A stretch of 5,964 nt of DNA. Origin: Verrucomicrobiota bacterium. GTDB lineage: Bacteria; Verrucomicrobiota; Verrucomicrobiia; Limisphaerales; J093. Shown in pieces: positions 1 to 5,964 of this stretch (positions within the stretch are counted from its first letter, which is position 1; the number at the start of each line of letters is the position of its first letter). A program made the translations under genes and the position numbers. The stretch lies in the NCBI GenBank assembly GCA_003695015.1, contig RFJD01000337.1, forward strand, positions 1 to 5,964. The letters are read 5' to 3'. The notes beneath the pieces were generated by a model. It searched no databases and was not told the origin of the DNA. It was given only the letters and a program-made list of their open reading frames with translations.

Positions 1-335
1 GCGCGGATGACCAGGGAGCGGAGGTTTTTCGGCTCCGGCCGGGTGGTGACCCAGATGTGCCGGATGGTGCCCCGGCCGCGGATGTCGCAGAGCTGGACCG
101 TTTCGCCGGGGGCGAGCGAACGGGAGGGTGAGCCCTTGCGGCCGACGCCCAGCTTGCTGGCGGCCTTGCCGCCGGCGCCCCGTTCGCCCGTGGGGTTTTC
201 GAACGAGATCGAGCGCGACTCGAAGGGGACGTCCAAACGGAAGGGCTCATGGACGACGTCGGGTTGGCTGGCGCGGAGGCCGCCGCCGAGGAGGAGACCC
301 AGGATGCCGCTCATCAGGAGGGTTGGTCGGTTCAT
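1..335 (-). CDS. Secreted DUF2961 / GH172-family protein, N-terminal part (runs off left edge)
   Basis: This gene reads leftward from an ATG at 335 and stays open to base 1, giving 111 codons plus two bases; the rest lies outside the window. Residues 1-22 form a signal peptide: a short basic start (MNRP), a Leu/Gly-rich core, and a likely cleavage after L-R-A, so the protein is probably exported. From about residue 40 the sequence has the start of the DUF2961 domain: S-I-S-F-E-N-P-T-G-E, then G-G-K-A-A-S-K-L-G-V-G-R-K-G, L-C-D-I-R-G-R-G and T-I-R-H-I-W-V-T-T. DUF2961 corresponds to glycoside hydrolase family 172, whose characterised members act on fructofuranosides and arabinofuranosides; the catalytic glutamates lie further downstream and cannot be checked. 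The substrate is therefore unknown. Only a weak GGA lies in front of the start. The gene is divergent from gatB. An in-frame ATG at residue 8 would shorten the signal peptide. The family call is firm, the function less so. Confidence 0.85.
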   Translation of the reverse strand, partial: MNRPTLLMSGILGLLLGGGLRASQPDVVHEPFRLDVPFESRSISFENPTGERGAGGKAASKLGVGRKGSPSRSLAPGETVQLCDIRGRGTIRHIWVTTRPEPKNLRSLVIR

Positions 336-382
336 GGTTGGATCCACGGATTGTCTGGTTCGTGTCGTGCGTTTTCGGGTGT

Positions 383-417
383 CGGCGGGAGACTTTGGGC
401 CTCCCGTTTGCCCGCCG
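383..417. repeat. Inverted repeat in the spacer between the DUF2961 gene and gatB
   Basis: CGGCGGG at 383-389 is matched by CCCGCCG at 411-417, a perfect 7-bp stem. A competing 5-bp stem, GGGAG (387-391) with CTCCC (401-405), shares bases with it, so only one can form fully. The element lies about 110 bases upstream of the gatB start and about 50 bases upstream of the DUF2961 start, in the 190-bp divergent spacer (336-525), and would be in the leader of either transcript. No T-run follows it, so it is not a standard terminator. In DNA this G+C-rich, a 7-bp stem can occur by chance. I saw no other clear feature and no good promoter in this spacer. Confidence 0.3.
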
Positions 418-525
418 CAAGCCCCAAGCAGGCCGGCGGTCGGGCGCCGTGGGTTCCTCCGGGCGGCCCGGCCGAGATCGAACGTGAGCCCCGGGGGCGG
501 CTGTGGTTCAATCGGCCCGGCGTTT

Positions 526-2013
526 ATGACGGAATACGAAGCGGTCATCGGGCTCGAAACCCACGTCCAGCTCAAGACGAAGTCCAAGATGTGGTGCGGA
601 TGCGCCAACGCCTTCGGTGCGCCGCCGAACACCTTGGTCTGTCCGGTTTGCCTGGGCATGCCCGGGGTGTTGCCCGTCCCCAACGAAGAGGCCCTGCGAC
701 TGACGGCGCTGGCCGGGCTGCTGCTGCACTGCGAGATCCCCCGCCGGGCCAAGTTCGACCGGAAGAACTACTTCTATCCGGACATGCCCAAGAACTACCA
801 GATCTCGCAGTACGACCAGCCCTCGACGCGCAACGGGTACCTGGACTTCGAGTTCGAGGGCGAGGTGCGGCGGGTCCGGATCACCCGGGCTCACCTCGAG
901 GAGGACGTGGGCAAGAGCATCCACTTCGAGCGGTACAGCGGGGTGGATTTCAACCGCGCGGGAGTGCCGTTGTTGGAGATCGTTTCCGAGCCGGACATCA
1001 CCAGCGCCGACATGGCCTGGGCCTTCCTCAACGCTCTGAAGGAACTACTCGTCCAAGGCGGGGTCAGCGATTGCGACATGGAGAAGGGCATGGTCCGCTG
1101 CGACGTCAACGTCAGCGTCCGCCCCAAGGGGTCCGCCGAACTCGGCGCCAAGATCGAGATCAAGAATCTCAACAGCTTTTCGGCCGTCCGCCGCGCCCTG
1201 GCCTACGAAATCGAGCGTCAGATCGACGCCGTCCGCCGCGGCGAAACCCTCATCCAGTCCACCCGCCGTTGGGACGACGACGCCGGGATCACCGAGGAAA
1301 TGCGCACCAAGGAGGACGCCCACGACTACCGCTACTTTCCGTGTCCCGATCTGATGCCCCTGGAGCCGGAGGACGCCTGGCTCGAGGAGGTCCGCGCCCG
1401 GCTGGTCGAGCGTCCCTTGGAGCGCAAGCAGCGCCTGATGCGGAAGTACCAACTGCCCGCCGGCGATGCCGAGGTGCTCAAGAACGACCCCGAGCTGGGG
1501 GCGTATTTCGAGCGGATCGCCCGCGGCGCGCCCAATCCCAAGGCCCTCGCCAATTGGGTCATCAACAACCTCCGCCACCAGTTGGCCGAGGCCAATGAGC
1601 GCCTCGCTGCCGAACACGCGTCCACCGGCTTCGACGAGGGCCCGCCGCCCCGATTGACGCTGGCGGACCTGAAGTTCCCGCCCGAAGCCATTCCCGAGCT
1701 GGTGGCCCTGGTGGACAGCGGGCGCATCAGCAGCAAGATCGCCCAGGACGTCTTCGCCGAGATGTTCGCGACCGGCGAGCGCCCCGCCGCCATCGTCGAG
1801 CGCAAGGGGTTGGCGCAGGTGTCCGACACCGCCGCGCTCGAGGCGCTTTGCGACCAAGCCATCGCCGCCAACCCCGGTCCGGTCGCCGACTACAAGGCGG
1901 GCAAGAAGGCGGCCCTCAATTTCCTCAAGGGCCAGGTCATGCGGCTCAGCAAGGGCAAGGCCAACCCGCAACTCGTCGGCGAGATACTCGAACGCAAACT
2001 CGCCGATTCGTAA
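526..2013 (+). CDS. gatB: Aspartyl/glutamyl-tRNA(Asn/Gln) amidotransferase subunit B
   Basis: GatB is the kinase and tRNA-binding subunit of GatCAB, which converts Glu-tRNA(Gln) or Asp-tRNA(Asn) into Gln-tRNA or Asn-tRNA in the cytoplasm: it activates the misacylated residue with ATP, and ammonia arrives from GatA. The 495-residue product has normal family length. Visible motifs are G-L-E-T-H-V-Q-L at 9-16 (E11 and H13 match active-site residues of other GatB proteins), a four-cysteine zinc site (C24, C26, C39, C42), YFYPDMPKNYQISQYDQP at 82-99, HLEEDVGK at 123-130, DFNRAGVPLLEIVSEPD at 141-157, MEKGMVRCDVNVSVRP at 185-200, EIKNLNSF at 211-218, and DDDAGITEEMRTKEDAHDYR at 250-269. Roughly the last 150 residues are the YqeY-like tRNA-binding tail. 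The frame is open far upstream, but homologues begin at M-x-x-Y-E-A-V-I-G-L-E, which fixes the start at 526; no clear ribosome binding site precedes it. Neither gatA nor gatC adjoins it here. Confidence 0.97.
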   Translation: MTEYEAVIGLETHVQLKTKSKMWCGCANAFGAPPNTLVCPVCLGMPGVLPVPNEEALRLTALAGLLLHCEIPRRAKFDRKNYFYPDMPKNYQISQYDQPSTRNGYLDFEFEGEVRRVRITRAHLEEDVGKSIHFERYSGVDFNRAGVPLLEIVSEPDITSADMAWAFLNALKELLVQGGVSDCDMEKGMVRCDVNVSVRPKGSAELGAKIEIKNLNSFSAVRRALAYEIERQIDAVRRGETLIQSTRRWDDDAGITEEMRTKEDAHDYRYFPCPDLMPLEPEDAWLEEVRARLVERPLERKQRLMRKYQLPAGDAEVLKNDPELGAYFERIARGAPNPKALANWVINNLRHQLAEANERLAAEHASTGFDEGPPPRLTLADLKFPPEAIPELVALVDSGRISSKIAQDVFAEMFATGERPAAIVERKGLAQVSDTAALEALCDQAIAANPGPVADYKAGKKAALNFLKGQVMRLSKGKANPQLVGEILERKLADS

Positions 2014-2032
2014 TTCCGCCGCTCCGCCGGTC

Positions 2033-2097
2033 CGGCCAGCAACGCGGGGAAACGGCCCGACCCGGCTGGCCGCTGGGATCGGGAATTGGCCCGGATC
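2033..2097. terminator. Overlapping inverted repeats in the convergent spacer, possible bidirectional terminator
   Basis: The 135-bp spacer between the gatB stop and the stop of the opposing secreted-protein gene holds three partly exclusive stems. CGGCCAGC at 2033-2040 pairs perfectly with GCTGGCCG at 2065-2072 (8 bp). CCCGACCC at 2056-2063 pairs with GGGATCGGG at 2075-2083, with one bulged A. GATCGGG at 2077-2083 pairs with CCCGGATC at 2090-2097, with one bulged G. The location suits transcription ends for both genes, but no T-run follows on either strand, so this is not a textbook intrinsic terminator; Rho-dependent ending or plain chance are alternatives. Nothing else is visible in the spacer. 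Confidence 0.35.
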
Positions 2098-2148
2098 CAG
2101 CATGACCGGGTTGGCGCGTCTCCTCGACGATGGCCGGATGACCCCGCT

Positions 2149-3015
2149 TCACGGCACCGTCACCCGGAAAAAACGGGGTGAACCCGTCGCGGGCAACGGC
2201 CACGTCGCCACTTCGCCGCCGGCTTCCACCGTCGCCACCCGTTCCCAGGTCCGGAGGTCCCGGCTTCGCTCGACGCCGTACCACATTCCCGGTGTCGCCT
2301 CCCAACGCAGCTCGACTCCGCCGTCCCCGCCTCGGACCAACGCCGGCCGGGGCGGCCCCGCCAGACGCACGGTCCACAGTCGGACCCGCGCCGACGCCGA
2401 GGTTGTGTCGTCGCCCAGGAAAAGGAAGTTCGGTGTTTCGTACACGTCGAACAGCCCGGCGAAGGCCCAGTAAGCCCGCACCGGCCCTTCGAGGATCGGG
2501 ACGCCGTCCACGTGGAGCCGGTAACGCTCGCCGCGCATCGTGAGCGTGACACGGCGGCGTTCCGTGCCACCTGGCCAGGCGGCTTCCTCGCCGCGGGTGA
2601 AGAGAGGCTCGGCGGTTTGGGCGAAGACGGCATCCGGCTGGAACGCCAACTCGATGCCGCGCGCTTCCTGATCGAGCACGATCAGCGAAAACCCGGCCCG
2701 CTCGGTCCGGGAATGGCTTTCGGCGAGCAGCGCGAACTCGAGTTCCACGGCGAAACCGGCGCCGCGATCGAGCGGCGCGGGCGCCAGCCGGAACATACCG
2801 GCTTGGATGGCGGCTGTGGCCGTGGTGTCCAGTTCGAAGGCGCCGTCGGCCGGGCCGGTGGCCGCCGGGCCGCCGAGGGCCAGGTAATCCCAGCCTTGTT
2901 CCGCGGGCACGATCCCGCGGTCGCTGTCCCAGAGCACTTGGGCCCGAGACGATGACCCCGGCAGTCCGGCCAACGCCATGCCCAGCAACGCCCACCGGCA
3001 GACGGTGGTTTTCAC
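2149..3015 (-). CDS. Secreted protein: choice-of-anchor Y-like domain plus C-terminal Verrucomicrobiota-type beta module
   Basis: This is a 288-residue protein with no known function. I place the start at a GTG (3015) because it gives a complete signal peptide: MKTTVCRW, a Leu/Ala core, and probable cleavage after S-S-R-A-Q near residue 26. The frame stays open far upstream, but only as a shadow of ispA. Residues 27-220 resemble the 'choice-of-anchor Y' domain: V-L-W-D-S-D-R-G (27-34), E-Q-G-W-D-Y-L (39-45), R-A-G-F-S-L-I-V-L (106-114), G-I-E-L-A-F (120-125), Y-E-T-P-N-F-L-F-L-G-D-D-T-T-S-A (192-207). This is probably a concanavalin-like beta sandwich. Residues 234-288 form a separate module, with V-E-L-R-W-E-A-T-P-G-M-W-Y-G-V-E-R-S-R-D-L-R-T-W and a final F-F-R-V-T-V, as found at the C-termini of many Verrucomicrobiota exported proteins. 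There is no lipobox, membrane anchor or PEP-CTERM tail. It lies 74 bp downstream of ispA, possibly co-transcribed, with no apparent link in function. The gene is surely real; the domain name comes from remembered motifs. Confidence 0.8.
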   Translation of the reverse strand: MKTTVCRWALLGMALAGLPGSSSRAQVLWDSDRGIVPAEQGWDYLALGGPAATGPADGAFELDTTATAAIQAGMFRLAPAPLDRGAGFAVELEFALLAESHSRTERAGFSLIVLDQEARGIELAFQPDAVFAQTAEPLFTRGEEAAWPGGTERRRVTLTMRGERYRLHVDGVPILEGPVRAYWAFAGLFDVYETPNFLFLGDDTTSASARVRLWTVRLAGPPRPALVRGGDGGVELRWEATPGMWYGVERSRDLRTWERVATVEAGGEVATWPLPATGSPRFFRVTVP

Positions 3016-3042
3016 GCCGCGAACGGTGGACGTCCGGCCGGG

Positions 3043-3075
3043 GCGCGGCAAGCCCGCGCTCAACGCGCTCAACGC
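3043..3075. repeat. GC hairpin overlapping a tandem 9-bp repeat between ispA and the secreted-protein gene
   Basis: In the 74-bp gap, GCGCGG at 3043-3048 pairs with CCGCGC at 3054-3059 around a 5-base loop. Immediately next to it and overlapping by two bases, GCTCAACGC occurs twice in perfect tandem (3058-3066 and 3067-3075). On the minus strand the repeats and then the hairpin follow the ispA stop and precede the GTG of the next gene. No T-run follows the hairpin, so an intrinsic terminator is unlikely. It may slow or process the transcript between the two genes, or mean nothing. Confidence 0.3.
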
Positions 3076-3089
3076 GGTCGGCGGGCGGA

Positions 3090-4007
3090 TCAGTGGTCGC
3101 GTTCCAACAGGTACTTGCCCAAGGCCAGCAGGGCCTGGGGCCGGCCATGGAAATCCTTCAGCGCCCGGAAGGCCTTTTTCGTCAGGGCGGCGGCGATTTC
3201 GCGGGATCGTTCCAGCCCGACGATGGCGGGGTAGGTGGCCTTGCCGACGGCCTGGTCCTTGCCGGCGGTCTTGCCCAACTGCTCGCTGGACTGGGTGACG
3301 TCGAGGATGTCGTCGATGACTTGGAAGGCCAGGCCGACGTTGAAGCCGAAGTCGGTGAGAGCTTTGAGCTGGGAGCGGTTGCAGTTGGCGGCCATGCCGC
3401 CCAGCCGCAACGAGGTCGTCAGCAGCGCCGCCGTCTTCCGCTCGTGGATGAAGCGCAGTTCCGACTCCTTGATCGTGCGGCCCTCGGCTTCGAGGTCGGC
3501 GACCTGGCCGCCGACCAGTTGCCTCGAGCCGGCGGCCTCGGCCAGCTCGAGGATGATGTCCTTGTGGTTGTAACGGCGCCAACCCCGGCACTGGGCGGCG
3601 ATTTCGAACGCCAGGGTCAACAGGGCATCGCCCGCGAGAATGGCCACCGCCTCGCCGAACACCTTGTGGCAGGTGGGCCGGCCGCGCCGGAAGTCGTCGT
3701 TGTCCATGGCGGGCAGGTCGTCGTGGATGAGGGAGTAGGTGTGGATGCATTCGAGCGCGCAGGCCAGGGGCATGGCTTGGGCGCGGTTGCCGCCGCAGGC
3801 CTCCGCCGCCGCCAGACAAAGGATGGGCCGCAGCCGTTTGCCCCCGGCAAACACCGAGTAGCGCATCGCCTTGTGCAGGGTCACCGGCTTGGTGTTGGCC
3901 CGCGGCAGATGGCGGTCCAAGGCTTTGTCCACCTCCTTGCGGAGGGTGTGGACGTACTGCTTGAGATCGAACTCCGACTCCGACAACACATCGGTCTTCA
4001 GCGCCAT
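3090..4007 (-). CDS. ispA: Polyprenyl synthetase, probable (2E,6E)-farnesyl diphosphate synthase
   Basis: This is a soluble all-alpha prenyltransferase that joins isopentenyl diphosphate to allylic diphosphates (DMAPP, then GPP) to make farnesyl diphosphate, the precursor of undecaprenyl carrier, quinone side chains and hopanoids. The 305-residue length is normal. Motifs: G-G-K-R-L-R-P at 55-61 for diphosphate binding; first aspartate-rich motif D-D-L-P-A-M-D at 96-102, followed by N-D-D-F-R-R-G-R-P-T; G-G-Q-V-A-D at 166-171; K-T at 191-192; F-Q-V-I-D-D-I-L-D-V-T at 228-238 with the second Asp-rich motif; and G-K-D at 249-251. The aromatic Y91, five residues before the first motif, together with the two-residue insertion inside D-D-L-P-A-M-D, is the bacterial (IspA-like) pattern for stopping at C15; geranylgeranyl synthases of this type usually have a small residue at that place. 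Product length is thus inferred. The ATG at 4007 is preceded by only a weak AGG. It is divergent from the kinase gene. Confidence 0.93.
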   Translation of the reverse strand: MALKTDVLSESEFDLKQYVHTLRKEVDKALDRHLPRANTKPVTLHKAMRYSVFAGGKRLRPILCLAAAEACGGNRAQAMPLACALECIHTYSLIHDDLPAMDNDDFRRGRPTCHKVFGEAVAILAGDALLTLAFEIAAQCRGWRRYNHKDIILELAEAAGSRQLVGGQVADLEAEGRTIKESELRFIHERKTAALLTTSLRLGGMAANCNRSQLKALTDFGFNVGLAFQVIDDILDVTQSSEQLGKTAGKDQAVGKATYPAIVGLERSREIAAALTKKAFRALKDFHGRPQALLALGKYLLERDH

Positions 4008-4022
4008 GAACCTAGGCTAAAG

Positions 4023-4067
4023 CAAAGCCGCAAGAGGGCGGCAAGCTTTTCGGCTTTGGACTTGCGG
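4023..4067. repeat. Two mutually exclusive stems in the ispA/kinase divergent spacer
   Basis: CAAAGCCG at 4023-4030 pairs perfectly with CGGCTTTG at 4051-4058 (8 bp). A second stem, CCGCAAG at 4028-4034 with CTTGCGG at 4061-4067 (7 bp), uses part of the same left arm, so the two cannot both form. They occupy half of the 88-bp spacer (4008-4095) that must hold the control regions of ispA (leftward) and the kinase (rightward). The loop of the first stem also contains the palindrome AAGCTT (4043-4048). The element could be in either leader or act as a protein-binding site. I could not find a convincing -35/-10 pair on either strand. Confidence 0.35.
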
Positions 4068-4095
4068 TTCGGGACGGCTCGGTCACATCTGGGCC

Positions 4096-4719
4096 ATGCA
4101 ACGGCCTTTGCTGGTGGGCATCGCCGGCGGCAGCGGCGCGGGCAAGAGCTGGCTGGTCGGGCAACTGCAGGCGCGGCTCGGCCCGGCCGCGGTGGTCCTT
4201 TCGTTGGACGATTTCTACCGCGACCTCTCCCATCTGCCGCGCCGGCGACGGGCTTGGGTCAACTTCGATCATCCCCGGGCCATCGATTGGGCCCTGTTCG
4301 AGGAGGTCGTCGGGCGGCTGGCGCGGGGACTTCCGGCCGACATCCCGTGTTACGATTTCGCCGAACATGTCCGGCGCCCGGAGCGTCGCCGGCTGGAACC
4401 TGCCCCGGTGGTCCTGATCGAAGGGCTCTGGGTGCTGCGCCGACGGGCCGTTCGCCGCCGCCTGCACTGGCGCGTGTTCCTGGATTGCCCCGCGGCCATC
4501 CGGCTCCAGCGGCGCTTGCAACGGGACGTCCATGAGCGCGGCCGTTCGGCCGATTCGGTCCGCCGCCAATGGCGGAACCACGTCCAACCCATGCACGAAC
4601 GCCACGTGGCGGGCCAGCGGCGTTGGGCCGGCCTTTGCCTGGAATCGCCCCTCGAGACGGCCGAGCTGGACCGGCTGGCCGCCCGCTTGGCGAGGGAAGC
4701 GGGTGTGAAGATGGATTGA
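4096..4719 (+). CDS. Uridine kinase-like P-loop kinase (PRK/URK family)
   Basis: This 207-residue cytoplasmic protein belongs to the uridine kinase/phosphoribulokinase family; true uridine kinases phosphorylate uridine and cytidine with ATP or GTP for pyrimidine salvage. Seen: Walker A G-G-S-G-A-G-K-S at 11-18; L-D-D-F-Y at 37-41, where D38 matches the catalytic Asp and Y41 a nucleoside-contacting residue of characterised uridine-cytidine kinases; N-F-D-H-P at 56-60; P-C-Y-D-F-A-E-H at 84-91, matching the substrate-binding Tyr and His; V-V-L-I-E-G-L-W at 105-112; F-L-D-C-P at 128-132; and the Arg-rich lid RRLQRDVHERGR at 139-150. E. coli Udk is similar in length. The last 40 residues differ from Udk: the expected A-D-I-I-V-P-x-G-G strand is replaced by W-A-G-L-C-L-E-S-P. 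The real substrate may therefore be another small molecule, so I give no gene symbol. The start (4096) suits the family, with the P-loop near the N-terminus. sucC follows after 39 bp on the same strand. Confidence 0.88.
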   Translation: MQRPLLVGIAGGSGAGKSWLVGQLQARLGPAAVVLSLDDFYRDLSHLPRRRRAWVNFDHPRAIDWALFEEVVGRLARGLPADIPCYDFAEHVRRPERRRLEPAPVVLIEGLWVLRRRAVRRRLHWRVFLDCPAAIRLQRRLQRDVHERGRSADSVRRQWRNHVQPMHERHVAGQRRWAGLCLESPLETAELDRLAARLAREAGVKMD

Positions 4720-4758
4720 TTGCGCCCTCGCCTTTCCCCAGACTCACCGTCGCCGAGA

Positions 4759-5964
<1,206 letters not shown>

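Noticed and set aside
350..355. GACAAT on the minus strand as a -10 box for the DUF2961 gene
   Set aside because: Only four of six positions match and there is no acceptable -35 hexamer at 16-18 bp spacing.
7..525. In-frame upstream extension of gatB by 173 codons
   Set aside because: The extension runs antisense to the DUF2961 gene and through the spacer, is Arg/Pro-rich without motifs, and GatB homologues begin at the Met encoded at 526.
1045..2103. Minus-strand open frame of 352 codons antisense to gatB
   Set aside because: gatB is conserved throughout this span; the antisense frame has no motif and is explained by G+C-rich codon structure.
2161..2181. Hairpin-like CACCC ... GGGTG with an A6 run (T6 on minus) resembling a terminator
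   Set aside because: It lies inside the last codons of the secreted-protein gene, the stem is only about 5 bp, and the homopolymer sits in the loop rather than after the stem.
1946..3148. Minus-strand open frame of 400 codons over the secreted-protein gene
   Set aside because: It overlaps the signal-peptide-bearing real gene in another phase and reads as Arg/Pro/Gly-rich sequence without motifs.
3016..3819. In-frame upstream extension of the secreted protein through antisense phases of ispA
   Set aside because: It overlaps the conserved ispA coding sequence on the same strand in another phase, and the signal peptide only makes sense from the GTG at 3015.
4056..4090. TTGGAC as a -35 box for the kinase gene
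   Set aside because: No -10-like hexamer lies at a normal distance downstream.
2952..4535. Plus-strand open frame of 527 codons spanning antisense ispA and part of the kinase gene
   Set aside because: It is antisense to the clearly conserved ispA and out of phase with the kinase. Its composition (Gly, Gln, Val, Arg and Ala rich) and lack of any recognisable motif fit a shadow frame in G+C-rich DNA.

Overview
This is a G+C-rich bacterial stretch, roughly two thirds G+C by eye, with densely packed and mostly housekeeping genes. Gene content and protein style suggest a member of the Verrucomicrobiota, possibly the Pedosphaera/Limisphaera side. The clues are a secreted GH172/DUF2961-type protein, a secreted protein with a 'choice-of-anchor Y'-like domain, and that protein's C-terminal module of the W-x-A-x-P-G-x-x-Y-x-V-E-x-S-x-D-L-x-x-W ... 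F-F-R-V type, which is very common in that phylum. The assignment is an inference; no rRNA or other marker is present.

Layout, left to right: (1) minus strand, the N-terminus of a secreted DUF2961/GH172 protein that runs off the left edge; (2) plus strand, gatB, the B subunit of the tRNA-dependent amidotransferase, complete; (3) minus strand, a 288-residue secreted protein convergent with gatB; (4) minus strand, an IspA-type farnesyl diphosphate synthase 74 bp upstream of gene 3; (5) plus strand, divergent from ispA, a uridine-kinase-like P-loop kinase; (6) plus strand, 39 bp further on, sucC, the beta subunit of succinyl-CoA ligase, running off the right edge only a few codons before its expected end. 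There are thus two divergent spacers (336-525 and 4008-4095) and one convergent spacer (2014-2148). No gene-free stretch exceeds 300 bases.

Functionally the genes are unrelated: charging of Asn/Gln tRNAs, isoprenoid chain elongation, pyrimidine salvage or a related small-molecule phosphorylation, the TCA cycle, and two exported proteins. The only plausible transcription units are ispA plus the secreted protein (minus), and the kinase plus sucC (plus), probably continuing into sucD outside the window.

I found no tRNA or rRNA genes, CRISPR arrays, insertion sequences, attachment sites or convincing sigma-70 promoters. The many long open frames in other phases are the usual shadows of G+C-rich coding DNA. 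I see no clear new system here. The points most worth a second look are the secreted protein beside ispA, sets of overlapping inverted repeats in the spacers, and the near absence of Shine-Dalgarno sequences.
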